Below, piece by piece: positions 49,357 through 62,100 of a stretch of 64,000 nt of DNA (positions within the stretch are counted from its first letter, which is position 1; each line of letters begins with the position of its first letter). The notes under the pieces were generated by a model, which did not search any database, had not been told where the DNA came from, and saw only the letters and a list, made by a program, of their open reading frames with translations. Position numbers and translations under genes: made by a program. The DNA is from Camarhynchus parvulus (Eukaryota; Chordata; Aves; Passeriformes; Thraupidae), in the NCBI RefSeq assembly GCF_901933205.1, contig NC_044574.1:21933733-21997732 (forward strand), in the 5' to 3' direction.

Positions 49357-52300
49357 ACTGTGAGATCACTAAGTTACTTGCAGGATTACTGATAAAAATG
49401 TGTTTATATTTCCCTCTCTTCTGGCCTACTACAATTAGGAGAATAGCCATCATCTTTAGAAGGAGCATCTAAAGTGTGTTTGTTATGTATTGACAGTTTA
49501 TTAATACAGCATTCCCAAATATTGTATATTCTGTTTATTGTTGCCTTGTGAATCCTAATTTTTAATTAATTCTCCTGAATCAAGAAGATTATCAGGGTGG
49601 TACTGACACCTTTGATTTTCAGTGCTCATTTATTCTTCTTAAATTAATAGAACAGGTATAATCCTTCCAGCTCCCATGGTAGAGTTTTGAGCTTGGTTAA
49701 TGAGAACCTGTATAATGACATCCTTTAAAGAGCAAAATTACAGCGAAGTAATTTTCTCTTTCAGGTATAATATTGCAATCTCTTGAGTTTGGGCAGCACT
49801 GCCATTAAATATGCAGATACGTTACTATGGTGCCACCTTTCCCTTCAAATTGAGTTTCAGGGATAACTGAAAAACTTTTAAAGCTTCAATACTGTCTCAT
49901 TCAATTTCAGAAGTGAAAATTGCAAAGGAGTTTAAAAATTACTATCAAAATCTTCTGAACCTAAACAGAAAAGTTTATCAAGGTACATTTAAGTCAAGAA
50001 TTGTTTTTTTCTTTTTTATACTAACTCTATTTTCTTCCTTTAATTTATAGTTTATCACTGTCATTCCCTACATATATATCTCTGTGCTGGGAGCTTCTTC
50101 TAATTAATTCAATGCATCTATCATTACTTATTTCTCTTACGAAGCTAAGGAACGTGTTAATGAGTCTTCTAGAGCAATGTGTCAGTTTTTAAAGTCCATT
50201 AACTTTCTATGACTTTTTGCATACTAACACTCATTATGAAATAATTTCCCCTGAACTTGAAATCCAATTTAAATTCCAACCATGAATTTTCAGTGATGGA
50301 ACAGGTTTTTTAATTGCTCTATCTTTCTCTTCTCTGTACAGAACTGAGATAAGAAGTTGCATGTTATATTTTTAAGGTCTCTTTCACACATTTTCAATGA
50401 CAAATGATTAACATGAGAAAAAATTCATAGTTATGAGACTCAAATCTTTCAGAAAATAAAGGTTCCTCTAGAATTTGTTATTATTTCATATGTATTGTTA
50501 CTGACATTTTCTTACAATTATTTTGTTAAAACTTTCTTAATTCCAAAGACTATGAATACAAAGCCCAGCAGACCTTCCAAAATTATTTCCTTATGTCATG
50601 TCTTCTCTCTGGTCCACACAGAAGAAATAAAATCTTCCTTTGCTAGCTCTCCTGAAGAATGTCATTTTTATTCTTGTCATGGCAAGACTGCATAAGCATA
50701 TCATGAGATTTATCATGCAAATGACAGGAAGAAAATCCAAATTAGCTTTAAATCCTCATTTCCATGTTTACTTGATGGTTTTGATAAGCTTCAGTCTCTC
50801 TGTGAAGCCCTGATCTGACAACAGAACCACTCTCTTCTAGCTTTTTAACCAGAAAAAAAAACAAAAGATGTGATCCAGATAAGAGAAGAAGTGTGACAGT
50901 GTGTCCTCCACTCTACTTTAACTGATAACCAGAATTACAAGTTGCACACAACACGTGCTTCCAGGTGAGTTTAAATGCAAAAGTGCATAACTGGCACATA
51001 AATTCCACAGAAGTTCTAGTATTCAATACAACCCTAAATATTCCACTGGACATTTGAATAAAGCACTGGAGAAAACCTACAGAACTCCAGGAAATAATCA
51101 GGCCATGTGGAAGTCTAAGTCCCAGGGTTTTTAATTATAGCAGAAGGAAGTGAGTTATTCCCAGAATTTTGAGCAACAAATTTGATATTTGTCTTCATTT
51201 CTTGAGGAAAAGTCACTGCAACCTAGTAAGATTTCAAAACTTAGCAGCAGATGCTTTACTTTAAATTGAGTGATTGTGGAACTGAAACAATTTTATGCTG
51301 AAACCGCACTCTACACTGAAGATGTAGTTTGTCAAAATCTGCACTTTTGTTTGCCTGTTTTTAGTAAAAATAACTTTTTCAGTTACTTTGAAAAAAATAT
51401 TGAGATGGATGTAAATCTAGTTGTAGGGAGATATCACTGCTATGTGGGTTCCACTATGTTCAGGAGCTTTATTTTATTTTGTTGAAGAATGAACCTTAGA
51501 CAACAGTAGATACAACTTTGACACTAATGGAAGAGCCAAAGGTCCCCCTTGAATTATGCTGCAGCAGGGTACCCCTTTGGGTCACACAATGGTGGCTGCT
51601 CATTGCTTTCTGCTTTGCTTTAAACTGTGTGATTGTCACTATGAGCCAATGTCATATACCTTGGAGTAGCAGTAAGAAGTTTTTCCTGGCATGGAGGGAA
51701 TTAGGTATAATCTTCATCATAGCACCACATCAAGGAATGCGGTAGTGTCATAGAGAGTTAAAAACATAAGATAATTGAAATGGGCAAATTCCCATTTCTC
51801 TAGTAAAACAGTTTTTGTTACATTCACTTTCAAATAATCTCTAAATCAAGTGCAGAGCTGCTGCTCAAGTTGTCTCCTGTTTCATTAGGATCTAGTTTTA
51901 TTATATTGATGTGCCAGGAGCAATAGTATCTGCCAAAATAGTGCTGATAGTTAAATCTATGCTTGAACTACAGTTGCTCTGAAATTAAAACTGGAAAAAA
52001 AAACAACCCTGTAATTAATATGTCAGATCTTATTCGATCTTGAAAACTGGCTATACTTCATTCCAAGGTTTGCAAAAAAATGATGAGCATTATCTGTATG
52101 CAGTTAAACACCCATGACACTTTTGTTCCTTATATGGTTTACATACAACAATACTTTCCACTTGTTGCCAGGGGTATAAACAGGGCAACTAATCAGATTT
52201 GGCAGAGTATTTAACCGGTCTTGTACACACTTTTTTGTTATAAAACCCTCCATTCCATTTACATCATTGCCTTCAATCACAGCTTGTATTATTTGTCTCT

Positions 52301-53614
52301 ATTTAGAAGGTAAAAATTTGGATTTTCCTTTCGTTGTGCACCAAATCTGCAGCTTCTATGGTAAAAGTAAGAGCAGCAGTGCAGACTGCTTAGTTCTACT
52401 AGTACCCTTGATTGACTACTATTTGGATGATGAAAATTTATCAGCTGCCTTTATTTGCTCTCAGACAGACAATTGGATTTTCTTCTGAATATCAGTGTAG
52501 TGTAGTGGTACTGCTACTACTCCCTCAAAAAGATGCCATCACTTTTCAAAGTTGCAATAGGTTCACCTTTCATGGTCAGTTAGTTATAAAAACATCCCCA
52601 TCAGCATCTGAAGAGGGCCTCTGCTGCTACTCATTGCTGCTCCATGTCAGGTCTCTGAGGGACACCACCAGAGCATCTCAGGGCATCCTGTCAATATCTC
52701 TGAAGAAAACTGTACATCTGGGCTTCACATCAGGGATTCCTTAGTCACAATTAGTTTCTGGTTTTCTCTTTTAAATCATTCTATAGTAATTCAAGTAAAG
52801 CTTTTCAATTTAATGGACTTGTGAGGAAATTCTGAAAACCATGGAGTCAATGAAGAAGAAATGTATCTTCCAATTCCTTTTAGAAGGGGAGAAGTTGTTC
52901 CCCTATCAAGGGAAACAAAATAATTTTTTCAATATATGGCAACAATTCTACTAAAATTTTACATAGAACTCCATTCACATGCAAGAAATCCTTTACAAAG
53001 AGGAATAACCTACATGACAGCAGGGCTTTTATATACTGTACAACAAAACAGACAATGTTAACTTGTATAAAATCTATCTATATTTTAGCTTTCTATAGGA
53101 GTTGAGCTAGTTCATTTATTACCCTAAGAATTTTCTAAAAATGAACCAAGACCTTATATTAATAACATTATTTGTTTCATGTTCACTTTTCAAAGTTCAT
53201 CTTACTTCACAAATTAGTAAACAATTTGTCTAGAGCATGATTGCTAGAGTGACTCTGATTTGAGTTACTTGTTTAGTAAGACTGAATGTGTTCACATTAT
53301 CCAGTTTAGATCTTTCTTCTATATGAACTCAATAAAAGATTTTACTTAAAATATCTACACTGTTACCCAGTTTGATGACAAATATGTAAGGTTATGCAAA
53401 AATAAAATATATTTTACATATATGTGAGATCTATAAGGAAATAGGTAGTATATATATTAAGACAACATATTTTACAGACACCTTAGAACAAAGAATGTTC
53501 AGCTTCAAGTTTTAGTCAGACAAAAGTTCTAATTATGTAAAGAGGTATTACAGGGCTTAAAGACTAAAATATGTTCTTAATAAGGTTGTTGTCAATCTCC
53601 AGCATCCATAATTC

Positions 53615-53666
53615 TAGGTGTCAAAAACTGGGGACTTCTATAGGTGTCAAAAACTGGAGACTTCTA
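53615..53666. repeat. 26-bp tandem duplication
   Basis: Two directly adjacent 26-bp copies (53615-53640 and 53641-53666), beginning TAGGTGTCAAAAACTGG, differ at one base (GGGAC versus GAGAC). Probably a recent slippage event. Confidence 0.92.
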
Positions 53667-53850
53667 AGTATCTTGAGAAAAGTAACTAAAAAAACAAAAA
53701 CTTAAAAATGGGATTCAGAAACTCACAAAAAAGTTATATTTTATAAACTGAATTAATTAACATTTTCTTATCTTATATTTAATTAGATAAAATCTGATAT
53801 TCTAAGTTATTAGTCTGAAGCACTTACTACTGCCATTTAACTACTAAAGA

Positions 53851-54328
53851 AGAGTTGAACATCAGCCAGCAGTGCCCTGGCAGCCAGGAGGGCCAGCCCT
53901 GTCCTGGGAGGCATCAGGCACAGCAGCACCAGTCAGGCATGGGCTGCTCTGCTCTGGGCTGGGGCAGCCTCACTTCAAGTGCTGGGGCACTTTTGGGCAC
54001 CACAGTGTAAGAAAGGTTAAACTATTGGAGAGTGTTCAAAGGAGGTTGTCCAAGATGGTGGAGGGCCTTGAGGGGAAGCTGTGTGAGGAGAGGCTGAAGT
54101 GTGTGAGGAGAGGCTTGGTTTGTTCAGCCTGGAGGAGACTGAAGAGAGACCTCATTGCAGTTACAAATTCCTCATGAAGGGAAGAGGAGGGGCAGACACT
54201 GATCCCTTCTCTGTGATAATGAGTGGCAGGACCCAAGGCAATGGCCTAGACCTGTGTTGGGGAAGGTCTAGGTTGGATATTAGAAAAAGTTTCTTTACCC
54301 AGAAAGTGGCTGGACGCTAGAACCCAAC
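53851..54328 (+). mobile_element. CR1-type LINE fragment, RT-coding region
   Basis: In sense orientation: AGTTGAACATCAGCCAGCAG, GGCAGCCAGGAGGGCCAGC, CTGGGAGGCATCAGGCACAG, GGCACTTTTGGGCACCACAG, GTGTTCAAAGGAGG, GGCCTTGAGGGGAAGCTGTG, TTCAGCCTGGAGGAGACTGA, CTAGGTTGGATATTAG and CCAGAAAGTGGCTGG. It matches the copy at 17.3-17.9 kb closely in wording, so both are probably the same subfamily. An 18-20 bp segment is duplicated at 54081-54115. The 3' terminal repeats are absent. Confidence 0.92.
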
Positions 54329-55937
54329 AAAGTTGTTTTGATGGCTCCCTAGTTTGGTCTACCTAGTTCTTAGCTAGTCAGTGACCTAGATAATTCATAT
54401 GAAAAAGTGGAAGATCTAGATGATGTTATAAATTTATCAGCTAGCATCTTCCAAAAGCTTGTAAATACCCAGATTTTAGGAGGTTTTTTCTGAGAATGAA
54501 ATTTTATTTTCTGGAATGAGTCAAAAACAAAAAACAGATGGTTTCTTCTTACTTTGGTAAGCTCTGGACAAAAGCCTAGCCTGATTTTTCCTGTAATAAC
54601 AAACTCATCTATCTTAGCTATATGAAATCACCCTTCTGAAGGGAAGCTATTGTAACGTACATCATATCAGGACAACTGGACCATTATAAAACTACTTTCA
54701 TCTTGAACAATTTCTATTAGGAAGTTCTATATCTTGTTAAGTTCTTGGGTCTCATAAATCAAAGGCTAGATTTTCTGTCAAGTCACACTTTCCCTTAACA
54801 GGAGGTTACTTTCCAAAAACAGCTGTGTTACTTGAGACGTGTAACTTGCAGATCAGTGAAGTGAAAGGCTCACCTCAGCTGGAAATGATATTTCACTCCC
54901 AAAAAGTCATTATGGGATACGATGTGACAAGGTATGCCCTCCACTTCACTGAAGTGCATACCATATGGCACAAAATGTCACAACCTGTTCAAGTTTAGGA
55001 TGTGCAACTCACACAGCTGCATAACTGCATGTTTTTCTTTTTCCTTTTCACATAAGCATTACTGTGAAGCAGGAGGGGACTAATAGGAAAGTGTTTCAGT
55101 CAAGTGATTCCTACCTACAAACATAATTCGAAGACCAAAACCAAACTACTTATATGTCTCCAATCCCAAGAGCCTGCAATGGTATGAATGGAAAGACGCA
55201 CTGCACTAAAGTGGAAAATATCTCTGTATGTACCTGTCCTGGGGTAGAAATTAATATGAGTTAGCTAAAAACTATTTCAAACACTTTTCTGTTGTTGACA
55301 AGTCAGAAGAAGTGCATATCATTATGTATTTCACCTTCTCCTGGGTCAGTCAGTTTCTACTATGTGATCTGTGCTCCACACAGCCTTTTGAGCAGTAGGA
55401 TATGGTAGTTGGGAGTGATATGAAGTATGAATTGATTGAATTTAAACATGGGTTTATGGAGCTGCATTTACTAAACCAACCTAAATTTTTTTTTTAGTTA
55501 AGGTGAACTAGGCAAAGATTTATATTTAGATTAATCTAGCAACTGAATATATGTATACATATATATATATATATGTACATATATACACACTAATGTAACA
55601 GGAAAAAACCAAAAAAACCCTCCAATGAGTGAAGTATACAGTGCATAAGTTCCATGGTTGAAGTTTGAGGGAACAAATGTGACACCTGTAAATTAATTGA
55701 AGGATGAAGACCAAGTTTACTAATTCGGTCTTTAAGTAAGGTATCTATTTCTACTCTTCTGGCCTGTAAATTTACCAAGAATTTCAGAAAAAAACCCAAA
55801 ACATTCCTTAATGGAGTGGTCAATATTCCCCCTTTCTTCATGACAAAATATTATGACAGTCATTCTGAAAATCTTTTTATTAGTTTCAATGGACAGTATG
55901 CAGGTACAAGTATTAAACATAAGAATTCTTTTTTTTC
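54329..55937. other. AT-rich non-genic stretch with TA microsatellite
   Basis: No gene or transposon recognised. A TA/GTATA microsatellite lies at 55547-55590 and explains the Tyr/Ile/Val-rich minus-strand frame over it. Confidence 0.55.
55547..55590. repeat. TA-rich microsatellite
   Basis: Alternating TA with GT/AC interruptions (ATATGTATACATATATATAT and so on), about 44 bp. A common simple repeat. Confidence 0.9.
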
Positions 55938-56122
55938 TTTAAGGAAGAATTAACAACAGTGGAAGAGGTTGCTTAGAGCATCACAGGGTTTCCATCTGTG
56001 GAGACTTTATAAAGATAGATGGCCACGATCTTGAACAACCATCTTGTGCAGGAGGCCTGGCCTAGACAGGCTCCAGAGGTCCCTGCCAACCTCAGCTGCT
56101 CTGTGAGTCAATGAGTCTATGG
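55938..56122 (+). mobile_element. CR1-type LINE, 3' end
   Basis: Sense-orientation 3' end: AGTGGAAGAGGTTGCTTAGA, GGGTTTCCATCTGTGGAGAC, CGATCTTGAACAACC, then GCTCCAGAGGTCCCTGCCAA and CCTCAGCTGCTCTGTGAGTC, which corresponds to the final part of CR1 with a decayed terminal repeat (CTCTGTGA, ATGAGTCTATG). Heavily diverged. Confidence 0.75.
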
Positions 56123-59100
56123 CATGGACTCACGTCCCAGAAGGGTCTCTAGCATAGCCCTGATACCTTTGGTGGTAGCGGAAATGCCAGCTGCTAAAAT
56201 GAAACGAAATAAGTGTAGTTCATTGATGGTTTAAAGCCTTCTACATTCTATTCACATCAAGAACAAAATGTGTAAGGCTAATTTTCTGCTTGTTTTTAAC
56301 CAAACCTTTACACATATCCCTAATAACAAGTGTTTTAGGCATTTTCTGTGTGTGAGAGGAAAGCCAACAGAATTTTCCTCTATTTATAATTTTTTTGGAC
56401 ATTTGTAAGAGCAGAATTATTTTCTCTGAGCATAGGCAAGAACATTCACCTATAATCCTGTGAAAGTGGACAGCAGCTCTACTATAATATGGAAGTTCTG
56501 CTGGGGTCAAGAAAAGTTGCAATTTCTCTGGATTTTTCAGAGACTATAAGTCTGAAGTCTCACCCACCTCCACTATCAGAAGGATAGGCTTTGGAATAAA
56601 CATAAAAAGCACTAATTGCACTTCCATTTTTCACTTGGACATCAACTTTCTTGTACCAAATCTTTTCAGAAGAAAGGGATTATGTTTTAAACAACTTCAC
56701 ATTTCTTTACAGCAATCTCATTAAAAAAGAAGAAAATAGAGGTGGTTTCAGTAATGGTGCTTAAATCTGGGGTAAAACTATCAATTACTGAAATTCATTA
56801 ATTAAGCAAAATATTTCTGAAAGTTGCTGCACACCTCTCTCAGTTTGAAGATTTTTCTATCAAAACAGAGTCTCATTAAAATTTTACATGCTAATCAGTA
56901 TGTTTACAATTTCATTTTATGAGTCTACAATTTTGCACTGAGGTTTTGAATTCTTTTCATTATAATTTTATGCCAATTAACTCAGAGGGGAAAAATATAA
57001 TTTACAGGTTTGCATAATTGCCCAGATGTTAAGATGTAGCACAAGTTGCAAACAGAAACAAAGACTTTTTAAGCTTACAATTTTAAAAAGAAAATAGCTT
57101 ACTTTAGTTTGTTTTTAGCTGCTGGTTTTGCAAATCTGTTTTTGGAGTTAACATACAGTATTTTGACTTTGATTAAAATCTAGAGGTTGTTTTAGTGTTC
57201 TAGTTTTCAGTACATCAGCTTTGAAAGGAAGACTTGATACAAGCATGGAAACCTGGGTTTTTAAAAAACACACATCACATATTTGTCTTTCTACCAAAGG
57301 TAGATAAAGACGATTTACATTCAGTGGGAAACTGGAAGGATAAAGCAATTCTCCATTCACAAACTTTTGGTTTATTCTTTATCCTATGTAATAATTTTGC
57401 CTGTTAAAATTCCTTTTTGAGTATGTTTATAATGTAATTTTTTACCCACTTTTCTACCAGATTCTCTTTTCTTACAAAAAATTTTGAGAAAAATTTTAGT
57501 TTACTATATTCACTATGCATGGTATGTGCTTTCTGGGCTTTATGGAAGAGACTGGCAGTGAAGAAAGATAGCCCACAGTGTGCACAAGGACGACTCATGG
57601 ATATCTGTGAATATTCTGCCTTGAAGAATTCTTAAAGAATTGGATATATACAATCTGAAGACTTACAGAACTCCACTTAGCACAGGAGCTGAACCATCTT
57701 GGTAAAGGCATCTGTTTAAATTATGCATAATTTTAAAAAATTCCAAACTTCCTATCAGTTTTGTGTACTATTCCTCCCTCTATTTTATTGAAAATAAAAG
57801 GTAAAAATTTAATGTAGAATTACATGGATTGTTTTCTCTCAGATAGCCTGACAGGTAGTTACTTTGTTATGCAGGTATTCTTTGCTGTAGGGTATTTTTA
57901 TAATCAGTACAAAAATTAATTATAGAATGGCTGAAAATCTCACACTTCAGGTTTCAAAAGTAGGGTTTTTTTCAGGAATCTATGAGGGACTATGACCTTT
58001 CTAGAGCATGTTTTGGAGAAGATGCAGCAGATCCCTTTAAAGTTTCTGTGTTTTTATTAAGTACCAAGTGTTCACCATTCTTGAAGACAATGTTTTGGAA
58101 TATATTGACCACCATTACGGAGACTCCGATAAGGGTCAGAAGACTGAGAAAAATTGCATTAGAGTACAGATAAGAGTGGAGGAAAGAGAATGACAAAAAT
58201 ATTTGTAAAATAAGCCAACAGCACCTTCCGTGCAGCTGATATAAAAAGGAAGTTGTGATTTACACCAGAAGAATCTTAGTTTTAGGAGAAAAAAGTATTT
58301 TAAAATCAATTGCCAAATAAGTAGGTATCTTCTGAAAAATACATTTTTCTCTTACCTGGCCTCATATAGGATACAAAAACTTTTGTAAGAGAAGGTAGAT
58401 AATATTTCATTTAAATTTCCTCTGCTACATTCTCATGCACAAAAGGAAAAAAAAGCCCCACAATGGGTTTATCTATTTTCCCTTACTTCAGCTTTTTTAC
58501 AAGAGCTAAAATACGCATCCAGATTGTTGCAATTTTTCCTCTGGATTATCAGGTCTGCTATTACCTCCTGCTGAGGCACTCCCAGCTTCCGAAATGGACA
58601 GCCTACAACCATAATTGAAAGCATCACTACTGTTTTTGTACCACTAAAGTATTATTCATAGAACTTTTCAAGATTCTTCAGCATTCAATGAACACTTTAC
58701 TTGTATAATAAAGAGGTTAAGCTGTTTTCTTGATGATGCTTATAAAATACAGTAGAAACATGAAGAGAACTAAATTTGACAATGTGTTTGAATAGTTTAA
58801 GGGAAGAAAATTAATGAATATATGGAGGTGTGCATTTAATTTTCATGAGATACTATCCTCTCTAGTATATTAATAGGATTTATGTGGGTTCTAACTCTTA
58901 ATTATTGATACAAGTGTGTGAAAACCTGTTTGTGAAAGGGTTTTCTAATATGAAAATATATATTTGCAGGTCACCTTGTAGCAAATCCTTTTGAATATTT
59001 GAAAACAAAAGCTGCAATGTCATAATCCTTGAAAAATTTTATCAGCTTCTCTAGTATATTCATGTTATCCTACTAAAGCCATTATATACGGACTCTTCTC

Positions 59101-62100
59101 TTAAAGAACAAGATGAGCACAGACACTAGAGGCTTGTGAGTACTGCACTACAGCAGCTGAAAGTCTCTCAAAATACTTGAGAGAGACAAGAAGAAGAGTT
59201 TAGTTTGTATCTGGGCTTTTTTTTTTGTCTTCAAGTTTCAGAATGAATGAAAATATGGGCATTTTAAGCACCAATTGTTCATATAAGGTTAAATATAGGG
59301 TAAAAATAAGGGCATATATTTCAATAATAATGCTTAATTTAAATGAAAATAGTAATAAAAGCATTCATGAGAAGCATGGACTTCTAGTCTTCAGTGTGCA
59401 ATTCATTTTGTTAGAAAAGCAAGTCTACCCATGGTAGAAGTCATACAGTTGATACCTAAAGACTAATATCATCTGCTTGCAAATCACATTTACTTCCATT
59501 GTTTACCTAACATTCTCCGATACAAAAGCACAGATTACTACAAATAAGAAAAAATTCAATGCTTTTCAACTTTCTTTTGTCATTCATCAGGCAGCACCCT
59601 GTTGGGGTTTGTTTCTCTGGTTTCTGTCATGCAATCAGATTTCCTCTCCCCCACTGTTGATGCAATTCTTTCACAGACAAAAAAGAAAAATTGAAGAAGG
59701 AATGTTTTAAGCTAAATCAGTAGTCCCCACTTTTCATAATTTCTGAGGAAACCATTCCATTTGATTGATTCACTAGAATAAGTATGATTATACATGTCCT
59801 AATAGAGTACTCTTATCCTTGGATCTCCAAGTAAGCAGTAAAAGAGAGCTGAGGGAGTGGTACATTTGTAGCAGAAGGATGAAGTGAAATGATGTCTCAG
59901 AGTCCCTGGAGAGGGTAGATTTGAGCACAAGTAATGAAATAATGCAAAGGTCCAGCAAGAATAGGAAGAGATCACCAGGAAAACAACAATGTAGCAGTGA
60001 GGCAAAAAAAGAGGAAGCAATGACCCAGGACAAGAGAAGAAAGATCCACTGGGTAAGTAATAAAATGAGTCAGACATGGCAGGAAAAGGAATTCAGCTGA
60101 ACTTAGCTGAGTTGAAATTGTAGATTCAGCCAGTAAGGCAGCAAGAAAAAGGGGTTTGTGAAAAATGGTGGTGAATGCAAAGTATTCATCCATACCATAA
60201 ATATGGGAACTAAATAAGCCTAGTGATGGGCAGAGTGTGTCAGACAATTACATGATGTGAAAAAGAAATAGCTCTGCACATACTGATGTCTACATTTACA
60301 GCAGCCCTTAAAGTATTTCTCTGAAAGGGGCTCAGGATTCTTGTAAACACTGATTTTATAGAGACTCTAAACTACACTTGGGTAGTGTATACCCAAACTA
60401 ATTCTTCACGAGTAGATGAGTTTGCCTTATTTTTTCAAAGCAGAAAGGGAGAAATCCCTCCTTTATGAGAGATAAGTAAGGTGGGGAAATTTTTGTGAAG
60501 AGAGTTGAGAGGGGGAAAATAGTAAGTGAATTAGATTGGCACCATTTTTGCAAATAAAGGAAGTTAAAAAATTAACCACAAATGTCTTTATTCTGGGGTG
60601 TTCCAGCCCTGACATTTTCTAACGATTGTCACCATTACATGGGCATTTGTTCCATGGTGAAAATCTCTAGAATCTGCAATGCAAGAAGATTCTTTACAAA
60701 ATGGTAGATTATGAAAACTTTTTCTTTCCCTGAAGGAGTTTTTAAGGGGATTGTCACAGGTTTTTATTCTCAGTACTCCATAAGTCAAAACTGACTGTCT
60801 CTGCAGCTATACCTAGGGCTGTATGTATCATAAACATATGAGTGAGGTTCCTGTTTCTCATTTTTACTGTTATTTCACAGATAAAGCTCACTGAGGAATT
60901 CTTTGGATTTGTGATATTGATATGAAAGAAAAAAATGAGGTGGAAAACATTAATAAAACAATATCTCTAGAAATCTGATGCAATGATGAACTGTAAACAC
61001 CAACAACTCTCACTCTTGGAGTCTATATGACTGTTTTCATATGATGAAACATGGTAAAGATGCAAAGAAATCAAATGAGGTAATTTAATCTAAAAATATG
61101 AATTCAAATTGATTGTCCTGATCTGTCACTCAAATATAAACAATGTAGGGTTTTTTTTTATTGCCTTACAGAGTAGCAATGCAGGTATTAAATTTACCTA
61201 TGAGTTTTTCTGTCTTTCAGAAAATGCGTCTTCCCCGTATTTCAGTGCCTTTAAGTGCCTTTTTCCTCCACCCAAGTTAGTATTTTTTAATGAACACCTT
61301 AGTGAAAAGATACATTTGGGACATTATCATAGGCTCTGAGAAAGTTTGGTCTATTTTAGATCAAAAACCTATTCAGATAAAAGTAATCTGCTACAGAGGT
61401 GGATTTAGGCTGGGGACTGGGAAGTTCAAAATGTTCTCTCCAGACTCATAATTCTGTTTGTTCTACCTGATCCATATGTTACCCTCCTTATACTGTAGCA
61501 TAGGAGTACATTCTAAGAGTCTTGCAGAAATGTTAATGTGATTAAGATTTTGCTTAATTTTTGACTTTATCTCAATTTTTTTCATTATTTTAAAAAAACA
61601 AGATTGAAACCCTATTCTAAAAGATTTTTTTTGTTCCACCCAAAATAATTTCTGTTTATTGGAATCACTCCTTAAATATTTTGTTTCTTAATATTGGTTC
61701 AATTTCTAAAAGTCATTCCCTAAAAATATATCCAAGCAAGATCTGAAAAAATACCTTTAGAACAATATCTCTAATTAGCTGTATAGAAGTCATACATTTC
61801 TCTTCTCCCTCCCAAAAAAAAAATATGGGAATACATCATAGACAAAAATGATTACACAAATAAGGCCACTTCTGGAAATGACAGTTTAGGACTTTGCTTT
61901 TGTAGCTAGTTTCTTATACATAGATTTTGTTTAGATTTCATTCCCTTAACCTCGGCAACCAATGAAAATGTTTTCCTACAGATGAAATTAACATCATCAT
62001 AAAATTGTTTCAGAAAGTAATCAAGAGGAGTGGCACAAAACAAATCAGAATCTGAATTGAGATCAGCTGCAAGGTATTAAAAAAATGATTGAATTTCTGA

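Larger units (their letters stand above)
35703..53850. other. Long AT-rich stretch without recognisable genes
   Basis: About 18 kb with no transposon or gene that I recognise. Open frames are 60-110 codons. Small features: GAAA run (40157-40172), CCAAA tract (about 41490-41512), T/G tract (44856-44900), AT palindrome (49107-49131), EcoRI-site-bearing tandem repeat (49261-49356), 26-bp duplication (53615-53666). Minus-strand open frames at 45303-45587, 46529-46828 and 46831-47019 have more protein-like composition than the surroundings and are listed separately. Confidence 0.5.

Noticed and set aside
55526..55714. Tyr/Ile/Val-rich minus frame
   Set aside because: Produced by the TA/GTATA microsatellite.
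59788..60247. Three overlapping Ser/Leu/Phe-rich minus-strand frames that look membrane-like
   Set aside because: They overlap each other in different frames over a purine-rich stretch, a composition effect; no signal peptide followed by a conserved domain is visible.
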